Positions 25,479 to 33,566 of a stretch of DNA of 64,000 nt are shown in pieces. Positions within the stretch are counted from its first letter, which is position 1; every line of letters begins with the position of its first letter. Under the pieces are notes generated by a model, which saw only the letters and a program-made list of their open reading frames with translations, made no database searches and was not told the DNA's origin. A program made the translations under genes and the position numbers. Source of the DNA: Bacteroides bouchesdurhonensis (GTDB lineage: Bacteria; Bacteroidota; Bacteroidia; Bacteroidales; Bacteroidaceae). Location of the stretch: positions 4,070,577 to 4,134,576 of the forward strand of contig NZ_LT707006.1 in NCBI RefSeq assembly GCF_900155865.1, in the 5' to 3' direction.

Positions 25479-26306
25479 ATGGGAAAGACTGTAACAACAT
25501 ATTTAATTGACGGAGATCCTAAAGGAACTCAATACGCATTCATTAGCAACAAAATTTGCCAGATGTTTGTCGTACCACGTTCTAATCTCTCCTATTTGAA
25601 TACACAAGAGAAGTTACAAAAACCAGCATTCTATATATTACTGGGGGAAGATGAATCAACAAAACCGCAAGCATATATAGGTGAAACGGAAAATTTCAAA
25701 GAACGTGTAAAAGACCACGACAGCAAAAAAGCGTTTTGGCAAAAAGCACTCATATTCGTATCGAAAGACGCCGATATGACTAAAGTTGATGTGCAATACC
25801 TAGAACATAAAGCGATAGCCGAAGCCAAGAAAGCAAACGCTTTTGTTTTAAGCGACAATAAACAAATCCCTAAAGCACCGAATCTACCAGAGCATCAACA
25901 GGACTCAATGGATGAATTTTTCGAAGATGTGAAGTTTCTGGCATCGTTTATCGGTTGCAATATATTCGATGTATCACAACCCAAAGAAGAACATCTATTC
26001 TACACCAAAGGTAGAGGGTGCAATGCAAAGGGCTTCTATAGTTCCGATGGCTTTACAGTCCTAAAAGGAAGTACTGTTGCCAAAACAATGGTTCCGTCTT
26101 TCAACTGGAAAGAAAAACGAGAAAAAATGCTTCAAGATTACACTTCTACTGAGAACGGAATATTGGTATTGACGTCAGATAAAACTTTTTCAAGTCCCAG
26201 TACTGCCGCAGATTTCTGTATTGGTAGCAGTAATAATGGCTGGTTGATATGGAAAGACAAAGATGGAAACACATTGGATTCAGTTTATAGAAAACAGCTG
26301 GATTAA
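25479..26306 (+). CDS. GIY-YIG nuclease-fold protein with DUF4357
   Basis: 275 residues from the ATG at 25479; the in-frame TTG at 25461 gives six more but is a weaker choice. The GIY-YIG core has FYILLGEDE...QAYIGETENFKERVKDHD and a Glu in YLEHKAIAEA (about 50-130). The C-terminal DUF4357 domain has GFTVLKGS and FSSPSTAADFCIGSSNNGWLIWKD. GIY-YIG domains are metal-dependent nucleases; this subfamily is uncharacterised. It is transcribed divergently from the restriction operon from the shared operator, so it is probably part of the same defence unit. Confidence 0.82.
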   Translation: MGKTVTTYLIDGDPKGTQYAFISNKICQMFVVPRSNLSYLNTQEKLQKPAFYILLGEDESTKPQAYIGETENFKERVKDHDSKKAFWQKALIFVSKDADMTKVDVQYLEHKAIAEAKKANAFVLSDNKQIPKAPNLPEHQQDSMDEFFEDVKFLASFIGCNIFDVSQPKEEHLFYTKGRGCNAKGFYSSDGFTVLKGSTVAKTMVPSFNWKEKREKMLQDYTSTENGILVLTSDKTFSSPSTAADFCIGSSNNGWLIWKDKDGNTLDSVYRKQLD

Positions 26307-26397
26307 TAACATATCAATTGGAAGCATATATGGAAGAAAAAGGATTGTTTGGAAATTAGCAGGAATGTAAAATATACAATCAATTGAAAATCAATCT

Positions 26398-26910
26398 ATG
26401 TCAAAAGCAAAGCTAAAAAAACACTTGTTGTCACTTACAAAAGAACAGATAACCAATATTGTTCTTGAACTATACGATGCACGTAAAGAGGCAAAAGATT
26501 ATCTGGAGTTTTATCTTGCCCCAGATTGCAACGCTGAATTAGAAAAGAGCAAGAAAGCTATCCGAAACGAGTTCTTCCCAACTCGTGGATTTTTCGAAAA
26601 GCCGTCATTTGCCAAATGTCGAAAAGTCATTTCCGATTTTCAAAAGCTAAAACCGGAGCCGACCACTGTTGCCGATTTAATGTTGTTCTATATCGAACAA
26701 GGATGCGAATACACACTTGAATTTGGCGATATGTGGGAACAGTTCTATACAACACTGGAGGGAAATTTCGACAAGGCTATGCGCTTTATCTTTCTCAACG
26801 GATTGTTAGCCTGTTATTACGAACGGATTGAAAAGCTTATTGATAGCGTATCGGATTGTGGCTGGGGATTTTATGATACATTACAAGATATTTATTCTGA
26901 ATATCGGTAG
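26398..26910 (+). CDS. DUF6155-like protein, copy 1
   Basis: 170 residues, all-helical, beginning SKAKLKKHLLSLTKEQITNIVLELYDARKEAKDY and ending DCGWGFYDTLQDIYSEY. A clear homologue is at 59299-59814 outside element 2. The family is common in Bacteroidota and its function is unknown. It lies about 90 bases after the GIY-YIG gene. It may be cargo or a passenger carried with it. Confidence 0.75.
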   Translation: MSKAKLKKHLLSLTKEQITNIVLELYDARKEAKDYLEFYLAPDCNAELEKSKKAIRNEFFPTRGFFEKPSFAKCRKVISDFQKLKPEPTTVADLMLFYIEQGCEYTLEFGDMWEQFYTTLEGNFDKAMRFIFLNGLLACYYERIEKLIDSVSDCGWGFYDTLQDIYSEYR

Positions 26911-26979
26911 TGGTTTTTAATCTTTGATAAAGTCTTGCCCTACACAAAAAGTAAGGAACTGAACCTGTACGCATAATGG

Positions 26980-27370
26980 CACAGATTTAGTTCCTATCTT
27001 GTCCCTTTAAACTACTCCATTGATTCCCGAATAATACGCAAAGTTTCTTTCTTATACTCCTTGCGGTCATATTCAAATCCTCTGCACATCCAACAACTAC
27101 AGGGAGTTCCTGTCGTTTTGTAAACTTGTGCCCATTTGTCTTTTGCCAACTCAAACCAATGAGGATGTTCATAATAGCTTCCATCCTCACGAATGATGCA
27201 ATGACCATAAGCGGCATACAGAATCATACGAGCCTTAAACACACGAGCCATTTGTTGGCGTCTCCACAATTTGTTTCTTTTGTCCATCGTCTCTTTCTAT
27301 TAAAGTTAGGATGAACAATGATGTTACTTTGGTGAGACTTAATATATCCATAGCATAATACCTTTAATGT
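26980..27370. repeat. Duplicated segment, copy 1
   Basis: About 390 bases, including the CSCWMC gene, its downstream region and its leader, recur with high identity at about 55550-55942. Similarity stops abruptly near 27370 and 55942. Confidence 0.8.
27012..27287 (-). CDS. Small CSCWMC-motif protein, copy 1
   Basis: 91 residues, basic at the N terminus (RRQQMARVFKARM), with a PCSCWMCRGFEYDRKEYKKET motif near the end. CSCxMC motifs also occur in small proteins found elsewhere, sometimes near RNA-repair genes; the role is unknown. The three cysteines could bind metal. The copy at 55585 differs at only about five residues. It is on the opposite strand to DUF6155 and close to the element's right end. 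Confidence 0.7.
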   Translation of the reverse strand: MDKRNKLWRRQQMARVFKARMILYAAYGHCIIREDGSYYEHPHWFELAKDKWAQVYKTTGTPCSCWMCRGFEYDRKEYKKETLRIIRESME

Positions 27371-27876
27371 TATACCCTTTCGGACACAAAATTAAGACAA
27401 AATATCAACAATATACCAGTAAGGGTATAATTTGTTTGTATTTTTTAGAGGTACAGTATTTTAAGCGAATAATTCAACCTTATTACACTTTTTCCAACGA
27501 ATATCACCCATTGCTCTACACTTTTTTAAGCGAATCAAACGTAAACAAAAGTTTTCAGGTTTTATGACCGATTTTCTATCATCCAATACCTTCTGGAAAA
27601 TAAAAAACACACCGCAAACCACAGAAATTCCAAGAAAACCACTACCTTTGTATTCAACAAGCGTTCTGTAACATACCTGCGGAAATGTCCTATCATTCAG
27701 TACCTTGTATCTGATAGCGGACATTCCACAAAAGGGCTGAAAAGAGGCGGTACAACACGTATATGCAAAGCCATGAAATCCAACGATTTGCATTTGTCCC
27801 TGCATTCTGTGTATTTGTCAAAACAGAGGTTGTACCGATTAAAATGAATGGTCACTGATAATCAGTGATGTAAATA
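27288..27876. other. Gene-poor right end of element 1
   Basis: No convincing gene. It holds the leader of the CSCWMC gene, a perfect 10-bp inverted repeat (TTATACCCTT 27370-27379 with AAGGGTATAA 27421-27430), the three-unit 33-bp-period array, and a plus-strand TACCTTTG promoter-like box (27643-27650) with no frame behind it. A 114-codon minus-strand frame (27461-27805) shows no family features and is not called. Confidence 0.5.
27453..27535. repeat. 18-bp repeat array without its gene (3 units)
   Basis: 18-mers of the form ACAcTTTTTccAaCGAAT begin at 27453, 27485 and 27518 (steps of 32 and 33). The middle unit is identical to the third unit of the array at 58051-58167. That array precedes an AAA ATPase/DUF4143 gene; here no such gene remains. 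Confidence 0.75.
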
Positions 27877-27894
27877 TGCTGCATCGGTAAATGA
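27877..27894 (+). other. Internal att-like junction between the two elements
   Basis: The sequence shares CTGCATCGG and AAAT with the mnmE end and matches it at 14 of 18 positions. The bases before it (ACTGATAATCA...ATATGCTGCATCG) match the region before 58657, so both elements have the same kind of right end. Confidence 0.55.
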
Positions 27895-27935
27895 TGGCTT
27901 GGAAACAGCCGTAGCCAACCATAATCATTTAGAAT

Positions 27936-27960
27936 AAAGTCGCTGTATATCATCGACTTT
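27936..27960 (+). terminator. Hairpin at the left end of element 2
   Basis: AAAGTCG (27936-27942) pairs with CGACTTT (27954-27960) and is followed by T-rich sequence. It may stop transcription entering the element, like the one after mnmE. Confidence 0.5.
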
Positions 27961-28078
27961 TCTGTTTTAACACTTTCCAGTACGTATTTGGAAGTAACGG
28001 TTTTTATCCATATTTTTCTATCATATTTCTACCGCGACAGAAATTCGCGGTTAGCCCGAATGTCACAGTGACGCATTA

Positions 28079-28114
28079 GTTGACGTGTGTTGACAGTGGT
28101 TTACATGTGTTGAC
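28079..28114 (+). repeat. Four 10-bp-phased GTTGAC iterons, element 2
   Basis: GTTGAC at 28079 and 28089, GTTTAC at 28099 and GTTGAC at 28109, exactly 10 bp apart. The block starts 86 bases before the multi-HTH gene, against 84 in element 1. The surrounding sequence is not conserved, so the repeats look functionally kept. Confidence 0.65.
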
Positions 28115-28164
28115 AAAAATCGGGAGAAATAAGGCGAAATTACCGCCAATATAAACGAGAAAAT

Positions 28165-29043
28165 ATGGAAGTAAGAAAGATTTGCCAATGGTGCGGGAAA
28201 CCATCCATAGCTCAAAAGACAACGACTTGTTATTGTAGCCACCAATGTTCCAATCTTGGCTACAAGGAACGTATTCGGGAACGTAAGCGACAGTTGAAAC
28301 GGTCGCAAGAATTATTGCAACCTCGGCAAGCCGCCGAGGGACAGGATTTCTTCTCTTTTGCCCAAGCAGCAAAGTTAATGGGCGTAACCAGACAGTACAT
28401 ATATAAATTGGTAAAGGAATCCAAACTTCGTGCTTCACGCATCAGTGGTAAGAAGTCGCTTATTCGTCGTGCTGACATCGAACTGATGATGAAAACCAAA
28501 CCTTACGAGCGTGTCGTGCCCAAAGAAGACTTCAACATCTCCGAGTATTACACAGCCGAAGAGATTGCAGACAAATACAAAGTCAACGCCAAATGGGTGT
28601 GGACTTACACACGGCAACATAAAGTGCCGAAGGTGAGAATACGCCAGTTCAACTATTATAGCAAAAAACATATCGATGCCGCCTTTGCCAAATACGAGGT
28701 GGATTCCGACCTTACTGAATGGTACACACCGGAAGAGATTCAGGAGAAGTACGGCATGACACGTGTCGCCATCCGTTCGCAAGTGTATCGGAACAACATT
28801 CCCTCCAAGAAGGAGCATGGGCAGATATTCTACTCAAAGCTCCACTTCGACCTCTCGAAGAGTTCTGAACAGGAGAGCAAAGCGGAATACTACACGGTCA
28901 AGGAGGCAATGGAGAAATTCAAGCTATCGCGCGATTCGGTTTACGGTATTCTGCAATTCCATCAGATTAACCGTGAGAAGAACGGACGCTTTGTCAGATT
29001 CCTTAAAGTGGAGTTTGACCGGGTAATGGGTGTCCGTAAGTAG
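28165..29043 (+). CDS. Zinc-finger, multi-HTH DNA-binding protein, element 2
   Basis: 292 residues, homologous along its length to the protein at 4626. Zinc-finger cysteines are 7, 10, 24 and 28. The first HTH is FFSFAQAAKLMGVTRQYIYK, and later units begin near 128, 185 and 243. It precedes the integrase, with phased iterons upstream. Probably a directionality or regulatory factor; this is inferred from repeat architecture and gene order. Confidence 0.7.
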   Translation: MEVRKICQWCGKPSIAQKTTTCYCSHQCSNLGYKERIRERKRQLKRSQELLQPRQAAEGQDFFSFAQAAKLMGVTRQYIYKLVKESKLRASRISGKKSLIRRADIELMMKTKPYERVVPKEDFNISEYYTAEEIADKYKVNAKWVWTYTRQHKVPKVRIRQFNYYSKKHIDAAFAKYEVDSDLTEWYTPEEIQEKYGMTRVAIRSQVYRNNIPSKKEHGQIFYSKLHFDLSKSSEQESKAEYYTVKEAMEKFKLSRDSVYGILQFHQINREKNGRFVRFLKVEFDRVMGVRK

Positions 29044-29159
29044 CCAATTATAGGCTTCCGCAAATTATTCCAAAATTAATCTTTGCTGAAGGTTATCTGC
29101 ATAGTTACATTACAGAGATTTGCCAGCGAATTAATAACAACCATAAAAAATATAACGTT

Positions 29160-30275
29160 ATGAATGACTGTAAAACAGTAACATTAAGAACACGTCCTTT
29201 GAAGAACAGGATGCTGTCGTTCTATCTGGATTATTATCCGGGTTATCGAGACAAGGAAACGATGAAAGTTATCCGCCATGAATCGCTTGGTATTTATGTC
29301 TATGCCAATCCGAGGAACAAACGTGAGGTAAACTTCAACGAGGTAATGACCGAGAAAGCCGAAGCCATCCGTTGCCGCAGGTTTGAGTCGGTGGTGAATG
29401 AACGGTATGATTTCTTCGACAAGTACAAACTCAAAGCCGACTTCTTGGAGTATTACCGTAAGCAGCTTCGCAAACATGACCAGAAATGGGAGTTCGTCTA
29501 TCTCCATTTCAGCAACTTCGTGCATGGCAAATGTACCTTTGAGGAGATTGACATCGACCTCTGCAACAAGTTCAGGGAATATTTGCTCACAGCCAAGAAG
29601 CTGAGACGCAACGGTCCTATCACACGGAACTCCGCATCGGGATATTGGTCAACTTTCAGAGGATTCCTGAAAATCCTTTACCGCAATGGAATGATAAAGA
29701 CCAATGTCAATGATTTCTTGGATAAGATTGAAACGGAGGATGTAGTCAAGGAGTATCTGTCTGTAGAAGAACTGTATAAACTGGCTGAAACACCGTGCAA
29801 GAAACCCATCCTGAAAATTGCATCGCTGTTTTCGTGCATGACCAGTTTGCGAATCAGTGATATTCTCGCCTTATGTTGGGAAGACATCGTGGACTATTCT
29901 GCCGGAGGAAAATGCGTACACATCATTACGCAGAAGAACAAAGCGGAAGACATCATTCCCATCAGTGAAGAAGCATTGGGATTAATAGGCTATAGTGCTG
30001 AAAAGAAAGGTTTGGTATTCAAGGGACTTATGCGCAGTTGGACGCAAATCCCGATGAAAGAGTGGATTCGTTCTGCCGGAATTACCAAGAACATCACATT
30101 CCACTCGTACCGGAGAACATTCGCTACGTTGCAAGCTGCCGCAGGAACGGACATCCGCACCATACAGAGCATTATGGCGCACAAGAGTATCACCACCACT
30201 CAAAGGTATATCAAAGTCGTGGATGCCAACAAACGTGAAGCCAGTAAGAAAATTACCCTGACACGGCAAGACTGA
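29160..30275 (+). CDS. int: Tyrosine recombinase (element 2 integrase)
   Basis: 371 residues. Catalytic residues are Arg231 (SLRISD), His315-x-x-Arg318 (HSYR), His341 (MAHK) and Tyr350. It is homologous over its full length to the element 1 integrase, in keeping with use of the same target. The HTH at 28165 lies 116 bases upstream. A strong hairpin follows 25 bases after the stop. Confidence 0.93.
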   Translation: MNDCKTVTLRTRPLKNRMLSFYLDYYPGYRDKETMKVIRHESLGIYVYANPRNKREVNFNEVMTEKAEAIRCRRFESVVNERYDFFDKYKLKADFLEYYRKQLRKHDQKWEFVYLHFSNFVHGKCTFEEIDIDLCNKFREYLLTAKKLRRNGPITRNSASGYWSTFRGFLKILYRNGMIKTNVNDFLDKIETEDVVKEYLSVEELYKLAETPCKKPILKIASLFSCMTSLRISDILALCWEDIVDYSAGGKCVHIITQKNKAEDIIPISEEALGLIGYSAEKKGLVFKGLMRSWTQIPMKEWIRSAGITKNITFHSYRRTFATLQAAAGTDIRTIQSIMAHKSITTTQRYIKVVDANKREASKKITLTRQD

Positions 30276-30300
30276 CAGCTGCTTTGTCCTCGATTTCTGC

Positions 30301-30339
30301 GGTCAGAGTATGATTTTCACCTAAAATCATACTCTGACC
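30301..30339. terminator. Perfect 17-bp hairpin after the integrase
   Basis: GGTCAGAGTATGATTTT (30301-30317) and its exact complement (30323-30339) with a CACCT loop. The A/T-rich inner end gives T-runs on both strands. Likely a terminator; it is also a possible structured RNA or protein site. Confidence 0.7.
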
Positions 30340-30443
30340 GTGATATTTAGCATGATACGTGGTAACTATCAATCTTTTTATTGCAACTATCTGGAATATC
30401 GATTATATCTTTAGCGCGAAACGATTCCAAATACTTGCAGACC

Positions 30444-31289
30444 ATGACGAATAAAAAACAAATTCAGACTAAAAAGATAAGTTTTATCCTCGCACTGTCC
30501 GTTATCATTTATGCGACCATAGATACTTATCTTTTCCTTTGCCATGACATCAATATCATGCACATAACGACTCCTGTCATCCTTGGACTGGTAATAGCTA
30601 TCATATTGTGCGGACTCCTGCACAAATTTTTCTATAACTGGCTGACAAAAAATCCTATCAACTTCTCTTTGGGCGAACCATATACCCCTATTGTAAAATC
30701 AGAGAACGCCATAGAATCTACGGATGCTACTGAAACACTGCCCATCGAGCAACCGATGGATTTGCTTGAACAGAAATGTCCTCCGTCCCAACAGTCGAAT
30801 CAAGATACTGTAAACTCTGATTGTCCGCAAGATTCTCATTTGAATAAATATGATTCCATATTGGTGGAAATCAAAAAGAAAGAGATTGAAAGGCAAGCGA
30901 AAATTATGGATGCGATTCGGGAATATGTAACCGTCAAGACTGCCCCCTATCTCTCAAAAGAGGATATTGCCACCCTCATTTCCAATATAGAGCATATGGC
31001 TTACGATCAACCTGAGTCATATAAACCGATTCGTTCCAATATAGACAATCCGCTGAGGTCGCCGGGACTTCGCCATTTGGCATGGAATGTCGGTGAACGC
31101 TTGGGAGTGCCCTTAGCGAAAAGAGCCGTTTTTATCAAAAAATCATTTCCATACGAACTTGCAAACGCAACCCTTGAATATCTTAAACTTAATTTACGGG
31201 ATAATGTCTCAAGCCAGATTCCCATTGATATACCAGATAAAGGCGACTATCGCTTCCATTTAGATGCAAACAATGATGACTCGCAATAA
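30444..31289 (+). CDS. Two-helix membrane protein of the element core, element 2
   Basis: 281 residues from the ATG at 30444. The longer frame from 30381 overlaps the likely promoter (TATCTTTA near 30405). Two membrane segments (about 12-32 and 40-62), an acidic/Gln-rich linker and a helical C-terminal domain with LAWNVGERLGV...FIKK make it the counterpart of the protein at 7281. Function unknown. Confidence 0.6.
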   Translation: MTNKKQIQTKKISFILALSVIIYATIDTYLFLCHDINIMHITTPVILGLVIAIILCGLLHKFFYNWLTKNPINFSLGEPYTPIVKSENAIESTDATETLPIEQPMDLLEQKCPPSQQSNQDTVNSDCPQDSHLNKYDSILVEIKKKEIERQAKIMDAIREYVTVKTAPYLSKEDIATLISNIEHMAYDQPESYKPIRSNIDNPLRSPGLRHLAWNVGERLGVPLAKRAVFIKKSFPYELANATLEYLKLNLRDNVSSQIPIDIPDKGDYRFHLDANNDDSQ

Positions 31290-31388
31290 AAAAAGTTTGC
31301 AGACGAAATAATTAATCCGGTCTGTATTGTTCTGCAAGGTTTCATTGAGTTGGTTCGCAGCATGTTAAACGATTAAAAGAATCATAAT

Positions 31389-31760
31389 ATGGAAAAAGGC
31401 CAACTGACATTCAACGACCTGCCGACTGTGGTAGGCGAACTATGCGACAGAATCGCAAGTATGGAAAACCTGCTTACGAAGAAACTTTCCAAGCAGTACG
31501 AAAAAGAGAACACGCACGTCCCCATGACCGTACAGGAGGCTTGCAACTATCTTAAAATGCCGTTGTCGACCTTTTATTACAAGGTCAAGAAGGACGATAT
31601 TCCGGTTATAAAACAAGGAAAGCATCTCTACATCTATCGTGACGAACTGGATAGATGGCTGGAATCTTCCCGGAAGAATCCGGCTCCGCAAAGTTTCGAG
31701 GACGAGAATGAATCCTTGCTCGCCTCCCATCGCCGTAAACCGAACCCTAAAAACTGGTAG
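31389..31760 (+). CDS. Helix-turn-helix DNA-binding protein, element 2
   Basis: 123 residues, with start TFNDLPTVVGEL and an HTH_17 domain (VQEACNYLKMPLSTFYYKVKKDDIPVIKQGKHLYIY, about 48-85). Counterpart of the protein at 9951. The stop is followed after two bases by the ATPase start, so the two are co-translated. Confidence 0.75.
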   Translation: MEKGQLTFNDLPTVVGELCDRIASMENLLTKKLSKQYEKENTHVPMTVQEACNYLKMPLSTFYYKVKKDDIPVIKQGKHLYIYRDELDRWLESSRKNPAPQSFEDENESLLASHRRKPNPKNW

Positions 31761-31762
31761 CG

Positions 31763-32833
31763 ATGGAAAAGACAGACACTATTATTCTTTCTCCGGAAGA
31801 ATTGGCCGCTTACATGGCGGAGTCTACAATAAGCGTAACGAGTACATACGAACACTCCCCGGTGGTTCTGATGGTGGACGATACTGTTATCGGAACATTG
31901 GGAAACTTCAGTGCTTCCATCGGGAAAGCCAAAAGCAAGAAAACTTTCAACGTTTCAGCCATTGTCGCATCGGCATTGAGTGGTAGCACTGTGCTTCATT
32001 ATCGGTCTACATTTCCCGAAAATAAGCGGAAGATTCTATACATAGACACAGAGCAGGGGCGGTATCATTGCCAACAGGTATTGAAACGCATATTACGTTT
32101 GACCGACTTGCCGGAATACAAGAATCCGGATAATCTGATTATGCTGGCTCTGCGCAAGTTTTCCCCTAAACTACGTCTGGCGATAGTCGAACAGGCCATT
32201 GGCACAATACCGGATTTGGGATTGGTCATCATAGATGGCATTCGTGATTTCCTTTACGACATCAATTCCTCCAGTGAATCCACCGACATCATCTCCAAAT
32301 TCATGCAGTGGACGGATGACAGGCAAATCCATATTCACACCGTCTTGCATCAGAACAAGAATGATGAACATGCCCGTGGTCACATCGGCACGGAACTCAA
32401 CAACAAAGCGGAAACCATCATGCAGGTCGAAGTGGACAAAGAGGACAAGACTGTAAGCGTGGTCAAAGCCGTCCATATCCGTGACCGTGAGTTTGAGCCT
32501 TTCGCCTTCCGCATAAACGAGGAAGCCATGCCCGAACCGATAGAGTTCTATCTGTCCAAAGAGAAGAAGACCGGACGACCAACCAAAGGACCGTTCGATC
32601 CAGACAAAGAGATTCCAAAGAATGTACATCGTCCAGCATTGGATGCCGTTTTTGCCAATGGCAACATCAGCAATTACGATGATTATATAGAACGCTTGAA
32701 AGAGGGTTACGGATTGCAGGGTATAAAACTCGGTTATAACAAGGCGGTAAAGGTCGCAACATTGCTCAGCGACAAACAAATGGTTATAAAAGAAGGGAAA
32801 GATTATGCCTTCAATCCAGAATACCATTATTGA
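31763..32833 (+). CDS. RepA/DnaB-like P-loop ATPase (replication)
   Basis: 356 residues. A P-loop GKAKSKKT (54-61) of the RepA-type AAA_25 group, ILYIDTEQ at about 105, Walker B LVIIDGIRDFLYD (about 153-165) and a HTVLHQNKNDEHARGHIGTEL segment typical of hexameric helicase-like ATPases. The C-terminal winged-helix-like tail may bind DNA. It replaces the DUF3987/primase pair of element 1 and lies before the transfer genes. Confidence 0.8.
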   Translation: MEKTDTIILSPEELAAYMAESTISVTSTYEHSPVVLMVDDTVIGTLGNFSASIGKAKSKKTFNVSAIVASALSGSTVLHYRSTFPENKRKILYIDTEQGRYHCQQVLKRILRLTDLPEYKNPDNLIMLALRKFSPKLRLAIVEQAIGTIPDLGLVIIDGIRDFLYDINSSSESTDIISKFMQWTDDRQIHIHTVLHQNKNDEHARGHIGTELNNKAETIMQVEVDKEDKTVSVVKAVHIRDREFEPFAFRINEEAMPEPIEFYLSKEKKTGRPTKGPFDPDKEIPKNVHRPALDAVFANGNISNYDDYIERLKEGYGLQGIKLGYNKAVKVATLLSDKQMVIKEGKDYAFNPEYHY

Positions 32834-33146
32834 TTTCAACTTTACTTTATTGTCGGGGCGTATATATAAGAATAAAGCAAAGTCGGAGGAAGACATCATG
32901 TGAGATATTCATATTCTCCCCTCTTTTAGAGGCTCATATCATCCTATGTTTCCTGTCCGAGTGCCAGTTCACTATACGCATCCTATATGGCGTGTCGGGA
33001 AACATCAACAGGCAACTGTTGCGAGATATGCCAAGGTATAACCTCACCGCGTTACGGTTGTACATTGGTGCTCTCGCCTGCTCAGTTCCCTCGCCGGTGC
33101 GGTACTCGCAAGCTCGCACCTATTCAACCATTATAAAACGATTCAA
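32834..33146. other. Structured intergenic region with oriT candidate, element 2
   Basis: No gene. Three hairpins: TTTACTTTATT 32841-32851 with AATAAAGCAAA 32871-32881; GTTTCC..CCGA..GCCA 32948-32966 with TGGC..TCGG.GAAAC 32988-33003; and GGTGCG 33096-33101 with CGCACC 33115-33120. The middle one, before mobC, is the best oriT candidate. It is unlike the element 1 sequence, in keeping with the different relaxase. Confidence 0.4.
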
Positions 33147-33566
33147 ATGAAAGAAGATATTGAAAATACATCGGACTCCTCGAAAGAAACCAGAAGTGTC
33201 TTTATCGGAGCTAAAGTCACTCCTACTCAGAAGGAGCATATAAAATCACTGGCCGGGCAATGCAGCATGACCGTAAGTGACTACATATTATCACGTGCGT
33301 ATAACTTCAAGCCCAAAGCAAGGCTTACGAAAGAAGAAGCGGTACTGTTGCAGAATCTGGACGATTGTCGGTCAGACCTCGTAAAATACACCTCCGCCCT
33401 ACACGGAATGTCTACAAAGCAGCGCATGGCAATGTTCAATCAGATTCCGTTTATGGTGGGCTGGCTCAAGGAACTTAGCAATGTGGCTGAAAGTGTCTGC
33501 CAGTTCCTGAATGCAGTAAAAGAGAAAAACAAGATTCCGTCTAACCCCAAAACCGAAAAAGAATGA
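33147..33566 (+). CDS. mobC: MobC-type relaxosome accessory protein, element 2
   Basis: 139 residues. It starts with a ribbon-helix-helix-like region (VFIGAKVTPTQKEHIKSLAGQCSMTVSDYILSRA) and continues as helices. It overlaps the relaxase by 4 bases (ATGA). Little sequence similarity to the element 1 MobC. It should bind oriT and assist nicking. Confidence 0.75.
   Translation: MKEDIENTSDSSKETRSVFIGAKVTPTQKEHIKSLAGQCSMTVSDYILSRAYNFKPKARLTKEEAVLLQNLDDCRSDLVKYTSALHGMSTKQRMAMFNQIPFMVGWLKELSNVAESVCQFLNAVKEKNKIPSNPKTEKE

Larger units (their letters stand above)
4341..27894. mobile_element. Integrative mobilizable element 1 (about 23.5 kb) in mnmE
   Basis: Bounded by att-like repeats at 4341-4358 and 27877-27894. 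The left half holds the mobility and replication core: multi-HTH protein, tyrosine integrase, membrane protein, HTH protein, DUF3987 and primase-like proteins, oriT candidate, MobC and relaxase. The right half holds cargo: a TPR protein and a phase-variable type I restriction system with accessory genes. No conjugative pilus or coupling-protein genes are seen, so it is likely mobilizable rather than self-transmissible. Left and right ends also share loosely conserved arm sequences (for example GATTAGCATATATCA at 4375 and AATTAGCATAATATG at the far right end). Confidence 0.7.

Noticed and set aside
27461..27805. 114-codon minus-strand frame across the gene-less array
   Set aside because: It includes the repeat units, shows mixed Cys/Phe-rich content, and has no start context or homologue in element 2.
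32171..32899. 242-codon minus-strand frame
   Set aside because: Antisense to the replication ATPase; no recognisable features.
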